Assembly (NCBI RefSeq): GCF_905171765.1
Contig: NC_053393.1
Span: 69,719,371-69,783,370, forward strand
Length of the DNA: 64,000 bases
Reading direction: 5' to 3'
Source: Bufo bufo
Taxonomy: Eukaryota > Chordata > Amphibia > Anura > Bufonidae
The number at the start of each line of letters is the position of its first letter. Position 1 is the stretch's first letter. The notes below the pieces were generated by a model. The model worked only from the letters and a program-made list of their open reading frames with translations. It had not been told where the DNA came from and did not search any database. Positions 42,962 through 53,112 of this stretch are shown here, piece after piece. Position numbers and translations under genes: made by a program.

Positions 42962-43700
42962 AGTTTAACCCTTTCCTGACGATGATTTTGGATGATTTTT
43001 TTTTTTTGTCTTTCACTCCCTGTCTTCCTGGAGCCATATCTTTTTTTTCCGTTAACATAGTTGTATGAGGGCTTGTTTTTTGCAGGACAAGTTGTAATGG
43101 CACCATTTAATATTGCATATGATTTAGTGAGAAGCTGGAAAGAAAATTCTAAATGGGGTGGAATTGAAAAAAATTTATAAAATTCTGCCACAGTTTTATG
43201 AGTTTCATTTTTACAGAATTCCCTATTCAGTAAAACTGACCTGTTACATTAATTCTCCAAGTCAGTACGATTACAGTGATACAACATTTACAGGTATATA
43301 GTTTTTCTTGTGTTTTAATGCTGGAAAACAAAAGCATAAACACTTTGTAAAAAATAATGTTTTCTTTGCATCACCATGTTCTGACCCCTATAACTTTTGA
43401 ATAGTTACAGTTACGGAGCTGTGGGAGTTCTCATTTTTTTGTGTCATGATCTGTAGTTATCGATACCATTTGGGAGTGTGTATGACTTTTTGATCAATTT
43501 TTACGCCATATGGGATACATATGTTTATATTTTAATAGCTTTGGGAAGTGGCGGTGCAAATGATCCTAATTTTTGTATTGTTTATTTTTATTTTTTTGGG
43601 GAAATGTATATTTTAAATATTTAAATTTTATTTTATTTTTTTAAAGTCCCCCTAGGGGACTTTAACATGTGATCATCTGATCGCTTCTCCCATAAACTTC
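42962..43700. mobile_element. TTAA-type DNA element (TTTAACCCTTTCCTGACG)
   Basis: The left end TTAACCCTTTCCTGACG follows the TTAA rule. The interior (GTTGTATGAGGGCTTGTTTT, CTTTTTGATCAATTTTTACG and TTTGTATTGTTTATTTT) is shared with 1890-2520. AGTCCCCCTAGGGGACT (43646-43662) is a perfect 17-base hairpin. The right end is not defined. Confidence 0.55.
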
Positions 43701-44490
43701 AATTCAGGATACGTCATCAGTGTGTGATCGTGAGGGTTGAACTCCTGGCACCTTCACTGGTCAGCTGTTTGAAGAGCTAGTTGAACGCTGCTGCTTCTTC
43801 CTAGGCAAGTAGCGTATGGTTCATCCCTCACATGGCCTTAGGGTAGGCCATCAATATGAAACTCTTGGACAACCCCTTTAACTCTTGCCAGTCTTCTAGT
43901 ATATTGAAATATATTGGTCTAATTCCCTTCATTTTCACTACTTCAGTAAAACTAAATGGTCTTCCAGTAGACAAAAAATGCTATATTCCATAAATAGCAT
44001 GAACTGTTGAACTGGACAGAAAATGATCATAAAATATCAAATAAATGCACATGTACAAACATTCTCTTACGTAATTAGACCCAACTGATATTTCCCCATG
44101 GATTGCTGTTATGGCAGGGGTAGCCTCTAATTATTCCTGCAAATACATTTAAAATGAAGGAACATTTTTTGCAAGTGCTTTGTTTTCCTGTGTTTGTTCC
44201 TAAATTCCTTTGGAGACGTTGTGCATTGAAAAGAACAGTGCCCCGCGCGCTTATTCTGAAGAACATTATCCTGTGGAACAATGAGACAAAGATCTTTTAG
44301 CTTTGGGGAAAAAAAAAAAAAAAGAGGTTAGACGCTTAAGAAAGAACTATTTCCGCTAAAGTGGAATGAAAGGGCTGAGGAAACTAAAAGGTGAAAAATG
44401 CTGGAGGGGAAAGTATTTTAACAGGCAAGGACGGGGGAATGTTAATACAAGGTAAGACATGAGCGATTACGAAACTCTACAAAATTCTAT
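43701..44490. other. T2-type terminus and unassigned sequence
   Basis: GGTCAGCTGTTTGAAGAG and GACAACCCCTTTAAC (43869-43883) belong to a decayed T2-like element. The remainder to 44490 is unassigned. Confidence 0.4.
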
Positions 44491-44627
44491 GTTTTTTTTT
44501 CCATTCATTTCTATGGGGCCGCAAAAGATGCAGACTGTGTGCTGTCCGCATCCGTATGTCCGTTCGGCAGGACCTCAAAAAAGATAGATAATGTCCTATT
44601 CTTGGCCGTTTGTGGACAAGGATAGGC
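44491..44627. mobile_element. PIF/Harbinger-like MITE fragment
   Basis: CATTTCTATGGGGCCGCAAA, CTGTCCGCATCCGTATGTCC and GACAAGGATAGGCA are family interior motifs. Both ends are missing. On the right it is cut by an L1-type LINE end. Confidence 0.65.
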
Positions 44628-44771
44628 ATTTTTTTCAAATCAATACGTTTTTATTGAGATTTTTCATAATTATGCAGCCTATAGTAGACAGGGAATATCA
44701 AACTCAAACATAACAGACACAGAAAGAAACAACAGAGTTCAAGTGTAAGTCCAGCAAAAACATAGGTTATA
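44628..44771 (-). mobile_element. L1-type LINE 3' end, split by a Tc1 insertion
   Basis: On the minus strand the sequence ends CAATAAAAACGTATTGATTT then GAAAAAAA, a poly(A) signal plus short A tail as in L1-type insertions. The continuation of the same repeat probably lies right of the Tc1 element (45826 to about 46000). No coding part is recognisable. Confidence 0.5.
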
Positions 44772-44773
44772 TA

Positions 44774-45823
44774 CACTCACCTAAAGAATTATTAGGAACA
44801 CCATACTAATACGGTGTTGGACCCCCTTTTGCCTTCAGATCTGCCTTAATTCTACGTGGCATTGATTCAACAAGGTGCTGATAGCATTCTTTAGAAATGT
44901 TGGCCCATATTGATAGGATAGCATCTTGCGGTTGATGGAGATTTGAGGGATGCACATCCAGGGCACGAAGCTCCCGTTCCACCACATCCCAAAGATGCTC
45001 TATTGGGTTGAGATCTGGTAACTGTGGGGGCCATTTTAGTACAGTGAACTCATTGTCATGTTCAAGAAACCAATTTGAAATGATTCGAGCTTTGTGACAT
45101 GGTGCATTATCCTGCTGGAAGTAGCCTTTAGAGGATGGATACATGTTCTCATTCTGTTTACGCCAAATTCGGACTCTACCATTTGAATGTCTCAACAGAA
45201 ATCGAGACTCATCAGACCAGGCAACATTTTTCCAGTCTTCAACAGTCCAATTTTGGTGAGCTCGTGCAAATTGTAGCCTCTTTTTCCTATTTGTAGTGGA
45301 GCTGAGTGGTACCCGGTGGGGTCTTCTGCTGTTGTAGCCCATCCGCCTCAAGGTTGTGCGTGTTGTGGCTTCACAAATGCTTTGCTGCATACCTCGGTTG
45401 TAACAAGTGGTTATTTCAGTCAACGTTGCTCTTCTATCAGCTTGAATCAGTCGGCCCATTCTCCTCTGACCTCTAGCATCCACAAGGCATTTTTGCCCAC
45501 AGGACTGCCGCATACTGGATGTTTTTCCCTTTTCACACCATTCTTTGTAAACCCTAGAAATGGTTGTGCGTGAAAATCCCAGTAACTGAGCAGATTGTGA
45601 AATACTCAGACCGGCCCGTCTGGCACCAACAACCTTGCCACACTCAAAATTGCTTAAATCACCTTTCTTTCCCATTCTGACATTCAGTTTGTAGTTCAGG
45701 AGATTGTCTTGACCAGGACCACACCCCTAAATGCATTGAAGCAACTGCCATGTGATTGGTTGACTAGATAATTGCATTAATGAGAAATAGAACAGGTGTT
45801 CCTAATAATTCTTTAGGTGAGTG
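44774..45823 (-). mobile_element. Tc1/mariner DD36E transposon, copy 2, intact ends
   Basis: Terminal repeats CACTCACCTAAAGAATTATT and the exact complement, with TA on both sides (44772-44773 and 45824-45825). The 1,050 bp element contains an uninterrupted transposase frame that lacks a central segment. It is the least damaged transposon in the window. Confidence 0.93.
44806..45675 (-). CDS. DD36E Tc1/mariner transposase, open frame with internal deletion
   Basis: This 289-residue frame starts at MGKKGDLSNF and ends at GGPTPY. Residues 8-46 form a helix-turn-helix (ISQSAQLLGFSRTTISRVY), and a second DNA-binding segment reaches about residue 125. The catalytic domain has D155 in WSDESRF, D189 in FQQDNAPCH and E226 in LNPIEHLW, with 36 residues between D189 and E226. 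Only 33 residues separate D155 and D189, against 90 in the element at 5.5 kb, so about 57 residues of the RNase H-like fold are missing. The protein could still bind ends, but catalysis is unlikely. The same deletion is present in the copy at 15.9 kb. Confidence 0.85.
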   Translation of the reverse strand: MGKKGDLSNFECGKVVGARRAGLSISQSAQLLGFSRTTISRVYKEWCEKGKTSSMRQSCGQKCLVDARGQRRMGRLIQADRRATLTEITTCYNRGMQQSICEATTRTTLRRMGYNSRRPHRVPLSSTTNRKKRLQFARAHQNWTVEDWKNVAWSDESRFLLRHSNGRVRIWRKQNENMYPSSKGYFQQDNAPCHKARIISNWFLEHDNEFTVLKWPPQLPDLNPIEHLWDVVERELRALDVHPSNLHQPQDAILSIWANISKECYQHLVESMPRRIKADLKAKGGPTPY

Positions 45824-45825
45824 TA

Positions 45826-46041
45826 TATACTGTAACACCAGCACTTTTCCAAAGAGAAGGATTCATAAAATATATGGCGACTGAGGCGTAGCATGGACGC
45901 TAGACAACTAAGGACGCGACCGATTATGCATAACTATTCTGGACTGCAATGTGGGGACGAAAAAAATCAACTCACAATGCATTTGAGAATTAACAAGCTG
46001 CACAGCTTCTGAAGTCGCAGGCTATGACTTTACGAGAAGCA
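45826..46041 (-). other. Probable continuation of the split L1-type fragment
   Basis: This sequence lies right of the Tc1 element and would join the LINE end at 44628-44771 if the transposon were removed. No coding motif is visible, and the 5' limit is uncertain. Confidence 0.35.
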
Positions 46042-46639
46042 TTAAAGGGGTTATCCAATACTATAAAATGCTCCCCATATTCCGGGCCCCTCACAATAAA
46101 TCTACTTACCTGTCTCCCCGCTCCTCCTGGTCCCCGTAACGCTGCTGCTGTTTCTCTCCGTGCTCGAATGAAAGCATCTGGTGTCGGGGGAGGGGGCAGC
46201 CAATGGCAGGCAGTGAAGGAGACGAGCCTCCCTAGGGTCACCCACAATGCTAGAGAGGCTCGTCCCTGTCCCTGTCTGCCTTTGGCTGCTTCACCCCGAC
46301 ATCCGTGCACAGGGAGAAGCAGCAGCGGCGGTGCAGGGACCAGGAGCGGCGCAGGGAGCATGCAGCCAGGTAAGTAGATTCAGTGTGAGGGGGGCACCAC
46401 CAATGAGGCCAGGTGAGGTGATCACCTCAGGCAGCACCAGGTAGGGTCAAGAGGGGGCAGCGGAAGAGCCATGGGTAATGAGTGCTTTCATTGTGGCAAA
46501 GGAGTTAGGTTAATAAATTGGCCATGGGGAGGCGGCGCCATTTCAGTTTTCGCCTCAGGCAGCAGAAAGGCTAGGTGCACCGCTGGTGAGGGGTCCAGCA
46601 TATGGGGTAGCATTTTATAGTCTTGAATAACCCTTTTAA
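46042..46639. mobile_element. T2-like MITE (TTAAAGGGGTTATCCAATAC), host of a nested hAT MITE
   Basis: Left end TTAAAGGGGTTATCCAATAC; right end GTCTTGAATAACCCTTTTAA; TTAA at both borders. ATGCTCCCCATAT and CATATGGGGTAGCAT pair within the arms. A 193 bp element interrupts the right arm. Confidence 0.8.
46393..46585. mobile_element. hAT-like MITE nested in the T2-like element
   Basis: Exact 8 bp duplications GTGAGGGG (46385-46392 and 46586-46593) bracket the insert. The right end CTAGGTGCACCGCTG has the hAT-like CAG terminus in complement, and the left end (GGCACCACCAATGAGGCC) is diverged. The interior has ACCTCAGGCAGCACC and its counterpart CGCCTCAGGCAGC. Confidence 0.75.
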
Positions 46640-46905
46640 CCCTTTTAGCCTTAGGCTACTTTCACACCTGCGTTCGGGGCTCCGCTTGTAAGTTCCGTTT
46701 GAAGGCTCTCACAAGCGGCCCCGAACGGATCCGTCCAGCCCTAATGCATTCTGAGTGGATGCGGATCCGCTCAGAATGCATTAGGGCTGGACGGATCCGT
46801 TCGGGGCCGCTTGTGAGAGCCTTCAAACGGAACTCACAAGCGGAGCCCCGAACGCAGGTGTGAAAGTAGCCTAAGGCTAAAAGGGTTAAAAGGGTTATTC
46901 AAGAC
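46620..46905. repeat. Near-perfect 286 bp palindrome
   Basis: Arms 46620-46755 and 46770-46905 are reverse complements over 136 bp with one mismatch (TTGTAAG against TTGTGAG), around a 14-base spacer. The core is a GGCTACTTTCACACCTGCG fold-back MITE, but the arms continue outward across TTTTAGCC into the terminal 20 bp of the T2-like element, and the same 20 bp are copied on the other side. Symmetry therefore exceeds any single element. Confidence 0.97.
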
Positions 46906-46944
46906 GGATCCGCACCTAAACGCAGGTGTGAAAGTAGCCTAAGG
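46906..46944. mobile_element. Extra terminus of the GGCTACTTTCACACCTGCG MITE
   Basis: CGCAGGTGTGAAAGTAGCCT at 46921-46940 is a second right end directly beyond the palindrome, preceded by CGGATCCGCACCTAAA. It may be the remainder of the original MITE whose other part was duplicated. Confidence 0.6.
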
Positions 46945-48214
46945 ATATGGGCTACAACCCAACGGACTGGTAATGGTAAGTCAAAAAGACCCATACAAAG
47001 GATTGCCAGTTCCAGTGTTAATGAGATTGGCAGGTCCATGACTTCATGAATGATGGTAGCTATAGCAGACGAGAAACCAGTGACTATCGGACAATACCAC
47101 CACCTATGATATGGCGTCCCTACAGATCCACATCCTCTCCAACATAAAGAAAAGTCATTTGGAATAATGTGGGATAGCCTATTCGGAGTTAGGTACCACC
47201 TAAGCTGTGTTTTCCTATTCTGTCCTGCGTGATTGATACACCGAGAGCACCTAATTGACCAATAAAGGGCTGACTGCCAGGAGGCTAGTGAGAACGCTTT
47301 ACCTAATTCTCCTTCCCACCTGAGCAAAGAATAGGCTTTTCTAATGTAGGGGGGGGGGGGACGGGACGCGTGGAAGGGGAAAATGCAGGATGCACATGGC
47401 TGGTTTCCATGGGTAGCAAAAATGGATACAGTCATGAAGCCTAAACCTGACAACCATAGATGTAGGTAGAAGGAGGAGAGTCCAACAGCAAACAGATCCC
47501 CTCTTTAGTGCAGGTTTTTTCATTCAGATAGTATTTATTAACAAACAATACAAAAATACATAAATACAAAATCCGAAGGATCCGAAGCGTGCTTAGCTCA
47601 TCACTAATCAGGAGCAATCCAATAGAAAGCTATTAGTTTTCGGGCTTGGTAATGAAGACGGAGAGCAGGTAGCCGATGCCCCACCATCACAGGAAGCTCA
47701 GCTACATATCCCAATAATATACATATCAACGGGGAAAAATCAAAGTTTATCTGAAACACTCTCTCCATCACATTCAGTACATTGGTCCAAAAATGTCTAA
47801 GTCTGGGGCAATTCCACATTCGGTGTATTAAATCTGCATGTGACGCCCCACATCTAGGACACAAGTCTCTCAAGTCTGTACCCCATCTTACGCCTCACCA
47901 CTGGGAATATATACACCCTATGCAACAGATATAACTCTTTAGTGCAGGTTAATACCACCACCATACCCCTACTACCTAAGACGGGTGGACTTCTTTTTTA
48001 TTCCCCATCTCCTTTCCATGACCCCTTGTTGACTAAGGTGAAGAGGCTTGTATAGGCTCTCACCACCCATTAAAATCTGAGCTGAGCCTCCTCTCTCCAG
48101 TAGCCCCACCGCAGTCACATTGGGTACCTCTATAGTACTTGTACCCAAGTGATCAACAAATACCAAGGATAGCGTATGCTGGTGTAAAAAAAAGCAGGAG
48201 GAACTCAAAAACAC
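46945..48214 (-). mobile_element. L1/Tx1-type LINE ORF2 C-terminus, interrupted by another LINE
   Basis: The minus-strand frame at 46899-47453 has KTQLRWYLTPNRLSHI and LCWRGCGSVGTPYHRWWYCP. This is the cysteine-containing C-terminal motif of L1/Tx1-type ORF2 proteins (tryptophan-rich RWYLTP followed by CWRGC...H...W..CP). The upstream part should continue at 47951-48214 beyond the inserted LINE, but it is out of frame or decayed there. The 3' end is near 46945. Confidence 0.7.
47517..47934 (-). mobile_element. Second L1/Tx1-type LINE, 5' truncated, 16 bp TSD
   Basis: Identical CTCTTTAGTGCAGGTT copies lie at 47501-47516 and 47935-47950. The insert ends on the minus strand with AATAAATACTATCTGAATG and a short A tail. 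Its frame (47604-47873) contains DLCPRCGASHADLIHRMWNC and later ALRLHYQARKLIAFYWIAP, a typical L1/Tx1 ORF2 C-terminus. About 418 bp remain, consistent with target-primed insertion followed by 5' truncation. Confidence 0.88.
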
Positions 48215-48619
48215 GACTCCACAGGGTAAAGGGGAAATCCAAATTTCTCATTGGTTTACACATGGCTTTATTTTAGGTGTGTGATCCTCTGTGATCCAGG
48301 CTTCATAGTCTCACATGTACAGTAACATCGCTAGTGTTGATGAGATTTTGATACATTTTTTTAAAACATTGCTTACCCCAAACCACAAGCACAGAGGAGC
48401 ACAATGGGAAGGGAAAATAAGTAATTATTATTATCATGGGACAATAGATGTCTACCACAGGGCCTCATGGGGTCGTGCAAGTCAAAGGGGTCCCGAAACA
48501 CCAAAGAGACAATTTCTGTGTCATGTATCACCCCATCGTATCCTGCATGACATAGCACAGTGGATCAGGTTTGTTTGGAGTGTTCCTTTAAGTTCTAAAG
48601 AAGTTCTCTATTTCATAGT
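48215..48619. other. Unassigned sequence
   Basis: A 146-codon plus-strand frame (48315-48755) enters the SINE-like element downstream and shows no known motif. Confidence 0.3.
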
Positions 48620-48627
48620 GACTTCAT

Positions 48628-48842
48628 GGTTCCTCTCCCTGGTTCCTACCTGCATGGAGTTTGTATGTTCTCCTCTTGTTTGTGTGGGTTTCCTCCGGGT
48701 TCTCCGGTTTCCTCTCACACACCAAAGACATACTGATAGGGACCTTAGATTGTGAGCCCCATTGGGGACAGTTGGATGCTAATGTCTGTAAAGCGCTGCG
48801 GAATATAGTAGCGCTATATAAGTGCATAAAATAAATAAACAA
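48628..48842 (+). mobile_element. V-SINE-like element, head truncated
   Basis: The central part TGCATGGAGTTTGTATGTTC, GGGTTTCCTCCGGGTTCTCC and CCAAAGACATACTGATAGG matches the conserved core of vertebrate V-SINEs. The tail GTAAAGCGCTGCGGAATATA and terminal AAATAAATAAAC resemble an L2/CR1-type LINE tail. No A/B-box head was found. The frames on either strand are not genes. Confidence 0.65.
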
Positions 48843-49059
48843 TACAGCATAATACTGTGAATGCTGTGCAGACTACAATAAATGTACAGATTGCATCATG
48901 TGGTCTCGCAGCTGTCCTGTATAAGGCTACATTCTCACCACGTACTACGTTCCTTTTGGCAGGACCATTTGAAATGTTCTGCTGAACATATCCCCTACAA
49001 GTATGAAAACTGCATGCCTATAGATATGTGTACTATTCAATTATGAGATTGGGTTATTT
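48843..49059. other. Unassigned sequence
   Basis: TAAGGCTACATTCTCACCACG (48924) is a possible decayed fold-back terminus. Nothing else was recognised. Confidence 0.3.
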
Positions 49060-49329
49060 TTAAAGGGCATCTGTCAGCAGATTTGTACCTATGACACTGG
49101 GTGACCTGTTCCATGTGCACTTGGCAGCTGAAGGCATCCGTGTTGGTCCCATGTTCATATGTGCCCGCATTGCTGAGAAAAATGAAGTTTTAATATATGC
49201 AAATGGGCCTCTAGGAGCAACAAGGGCGTTACCATTACACCTAGAGGCTTAATGGGAAGGGAAAAGAAGTCAGCCAGCAACACGTCAGCCAGTTTCATGG
49301 ATATAAATCTGCTGACAGATGCCCTTTAA
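49060..49329. mobile_element. T2-like MITE (TTAAAGGGCATCTGTCAGCAG), both ends
   Basis: It starts TTAAAGGGCATCTGTCAGCA, ends with the complement CTGCTGACAGATGCCCTTTAA, and has TTAA at both borders. Third copy of the family at 14.8 and 42.1 kb. Confidence 0.85.
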
Positions 49330-49360
49330 ATAAAATAGTATTGAAAATTGTATTGAAAAG

Positions 49361-49630
49361 TGATGAGCGGCATAGGCAATATTCGAATTCGCGATATTCA
49401 CCATAAATTCGCAAATTCGAGAATTCGTGATCTCCAGTCATTGTTTACTTGATTGCGAAAAATCGGCAATGTAATATATTCGCGATAAATTCGTGATAAA
49501 TTCGCAATTAGAATATAAACACTATTCGCGAATACGAATATATAGCACTATATTCTAAATATTCGCGAATTCTCGAAGTGGCGATATTCGCGATTAAAAT
49601 TTGCGATTCGAATATTCGCGCTCAACACTA
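49361..49630. mobile_element. Fold-back MITE rich in ATTCGCGAA motifs
   Basis: The ends AGTGATGAGCG and CGCTCAACACT are weak complements. The interior contains many copies of ATTCGCGA, ATTCGCGAA and ATTCGAAT, giving an unusual density of CpG within AT-rich sequence. It has no coding capacity. Confidence 0.65.
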
Positions 49631-49980
49631 TCAACTATATATACAAAGCAACAAAGCAAAGGTATGCCAACATATACCAACCAAACAAGTACCAAAATGA
49701 CATTTGTCTAGGACACGTAATAACTTGTTGATCCTGTTTCCTGCACAGCCACATTTCTGGCCAACCACTATGCAGAAAACTACAATACAGCCCCGTCCCA
49801 TTGAGTGGAGCTGCGCTGGAGTGCTATGGAGAGCAGATGGTCAGAGACACTTCTGTTCCTTTGTTTTCCAGATCAGTAGGGATCCCAGAGCATAACCCAT
49901 CATTGATCATTATGTTATGGCGTACTCTACCCTGTCGATGTACCATAACATTCAAAGATAGGACCACCCCTCTAATAATT
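49631..49980. other. Unassigned sequence
   Basis: Two overlapping plus-strand frames (63 and 77 codons) without motifs. Confidence 0.3.
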
Positions 49981-50342
49981 AAGGGGATTATCCAGTGGTA
50001 TTATATTTTTAATATATGCCTTACACTGGGCTAAAAATCAAAAAGAACCCATACTCACCCTCACCAATCCCAAGTCGATGCCGTTCCAGCACTGCTCCAG
50101 TCCTTGCTGCTTTCCACTTCCTGGTGGACGTGTAGCAAATACAGTCACTGTCTGCACTGCCTCAGTCAGTAATTGACAGAGTTGACCTTCATTGGCATTT
50201 CCTGTACGTCGATGTGGGACCTGGAAGTGGAGAACAGAGAGGACTGGAGTAGTGCTGGAATGGCAAGGACAGGGAATTGGTGAGGGTGAGTATGGCTTCT
50301 TTTATTATTCACATAAAGAAAATGTAATACAACCCCTTTTAA
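49981..50342. mobile_element. T2-like MITE (TTAAGGGGATTATCCAG)
   Basis: It starts TTAAGGGGATTATCCAGTGG and ends ACAACCCCTTTTAA. The arms pair around CCTCACCAATCCC/GGGAATTGGTGAGGG and CTTCCTGGTG/CCTGGAAG. Confidence 0.72.
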
Positions 50343-51020
50343 TAGATCCTTCATAAAATACTGTATAAAATGGCATTATGGCATGTAACAATATTGGCGA
50401 TTTGATGGGGACCCGTTTACATATTTTGATCTCCTGCCAAGAACCTCAGGTTAAACATGTGACCGAGGCCAATCAACTTCAACGCAAATAAATACAAAAT
50501 GAGCAAAGTACTTAAAATGTGCACATTTTTATACTGGTGCAAAAGTTCACAATGAAACTTAGATGCAGTTGTAAGTACAATGTTACGGTATGTGATGATG
50601 TTTTCTTATAGTTCTACGGAGGAGACGTACTCTAAAAGTCACAATAGGCTATAGGCCTGTGCAGAACAGGTATTCTATACTGACATTACACTGCCATGTC
50701 TATAGCTGCCTGCATGCCCCATAGCTTTAATTCGGAGGATTCTCCTGGACGTCATAAATCATTGTGTGTTCCCATTTACAGATGAATCAGACATGACAAA
50801 GGATTGGCAGTGCAAAGGAATGCACACACAAGGAGACAATGTGCCTTTGTGTGAATGCGGTTCCAGCATGTCTTTCTACAGGAGCAGCAGACCATGATGT
50901 AAAGGCTGAATGTTCTCAAAAAGACTAGTAATCAATTTATGAACTTTTCTTGGCACCATATTCAACATACAACTGCTGTATAGACAGGCTGTACAGTAAC
51001 ACTGATACCAAACTTCATGT
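50343..51020. other. Unassigned sequence
   Basis: No notable open frames or terminal repeats. Possibly unique DNA. Confidence 0.35.
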
Positions 51021-51396
51021 TACAGGGGTTGTCCTCCAAAAAAATATACTAAATTTTTAAACCAGCTTCTGGATTTGAATACTTTTGTAATTGAGTTTAA
51101 TTAAAAAAATTAAAAAAAATAAAAAATCTATCTGTGTAGCGCCACCTGCTGTTTGTTCTTTTCCTTATTTCTCTGTCTACCTCACAGAGGTGGACGCAAA
51201 TGTTTACTCCCTGCCACCAGTCCTATGAGAGAAGGAGAGAGCAGCTGGAAATAAATCTAGCAGAGCAATGAATAGGAAGATCTCCGGATCCATGTCAGGT
51301 ACACGGCTGGTTCTAGATTTGATAGAAAGAGATTGTCATGTACTATATGTTGTCTGATTTTCATTTTGTACATTCATCGGGGGATAAGTCCTTTAA
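51021..51396. mobile_element. T2-like MITE of the CCACCTGCTG family
   Basis: Left ACAGGGGTTGTCC with AAACCAGCTTCTGGATTTG just inside; GTAGCGCCACCTGCTGTTTG in the interior; right GGGGATAAGTCCTTTAAG. Both termini are somewhat mutated. Confidence 0.7.
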
Positions 51397-53112
51397 GGGT
51401 AATTCTGATTAAAGCCTTAATGACATAATGATATAGCATAATTGTCTGATAGGTGGACGTCCTGTTTGTTGGATCTTGCTTAGAAGAATGAGAGCAGCCG
51501 CAAGTAGAAGCTGGGGAGGTTGAGCACTGGTAAAATTTGCAAATTTCCAAGTTTTAATTTCTCTACTTCTATAATACATAGTAATACCTCCAAAAATAGT
51601 TATTGATTTACATTCCCTATATGTCTACTTCATGTTTGGATCATTTTGGGAATTCCATTTTATTTTTTGGGGACGTCACAAGGCTTAGAAGTTTAGAAGA
51701 AAATCTTGAACATTTTCTGAAAATTTCCCAAACCCACTTTTTAAGGACCAGTTCAGGTCTGAAGTCACTTTGTGAGGCTTAGATAATAGAAACCACCCAA
51801 AAATGACCCCATTCTAAAAACTACACCCCTCAAGGTATTCAAAACAGATTTTTCAAACTTTGTTAACCCTTTAGGTGTTCCACAAGAGTTAATGGCAAAT
51901 GGAGATAACATTTCAGAATTTAATTTTTTGGGCATCAATTTTTTCCAGTAACAAAGCAAGGGTTAACAGCCAAACAAACCTCAATATTTATTGCCCTTAT
52001 TCTTTAGTTTGCAGGAACACCCCATATGTGGTCGTAAACTGCTGCACGGGCACACGGCAGGGCACAGAAGGAAAGGAAAGCCATATGGTTTTTGAAAGGC
52101 AGATTTTGCTGGACTGGTTTATTTACACCATGTCCCATTTGAAGCCCCCCTGATGCACCCCTACAGTAGAAACTGCATAAAAGTGACCCCATTTTGGAAA
52201 CTACGGGATAAGGTGGCAGTTTTGTTGGTACTATTTTAGGGTAAATATGATTTTTGGTTGCTCTATATTACACTTTTTTTGAGGCAAGGTAACAAAAAAT
52301 AGAAATTCTGAAATGTCATCTCCATTTGCCAATAACTCTTGTGGAACACCTAAAGGGTTAACAAAGTTTGTAAAATCTGTTTTGAATACCTTGAGGGGTG
52401 TAGTTTCTTAGATGGAGTCACTTTTTTGGAGTTTCTACTCTAGGGGTACATCAGGGGGGCTTCAAATGGCACATGGTGTAAAAAAAACATTCCAGCAAAA
52501 TCTGCCTTCCAAAAACCATATGGCGTTCCCTTTGTTCTGTACCCTGTCGTTTGGCTATACAGCAGTTTATGACCACATTTGGGGTGTTTCTGCAAACTAC
52601 AGAATCAGGGCCATAAATATTGAGTTTTGTTTGGCTGTTAACCCTTGCTTTTTAACTGAAAAAATGGATTAAAATGGAAAATGTGCAAAAAAAATAGCTG
52701 TTTTGGGACTGTTTTTATTTTTTGTTATTTACATCGTTGATCTGACACGTTAGATTGTGTGTTACGGACGTGACAATACCAAATATGACTACATTTTGGA
52801 GGTTTTTGTTTCAGTTTTACATAATAAAGCATTTTAAAAAAAAAGGATTTTTTAGTGTCCCCACATTCTAAAAGCCATACATTTTATTTTAATTTTTTTG
52901 ACGACTGTCTTATGTAGGGGCAAATTTTTGGCGGGATGAAATTTAGGTTTGCTTGGCACTAGGGTTGTCCCGATACCGATACTAGTATCGGTATCGGGAC
53001 CGATTCCGAGTTTTCTCGGCGGTACTCAGCCGCCGATACCCCGCCCCGATACATAAATAGAATACTATGGGCGTAACTATGGGCGGGGCCCGGTGCAGTC
53101 ACTGTACTCTTA

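Noticed and set aside
44372..44402. CTGAGGA followed by GAAA on the plus strand
   Set aside because: The intervening bases do not pair as stem II, and no GTC closes a stem III or stem I.
46899..46944. Continuation of the palindrome beyond 46905
   Set aside because: The left flank before 46620 does not mirror this sequence. It is a separate MITE terminus.
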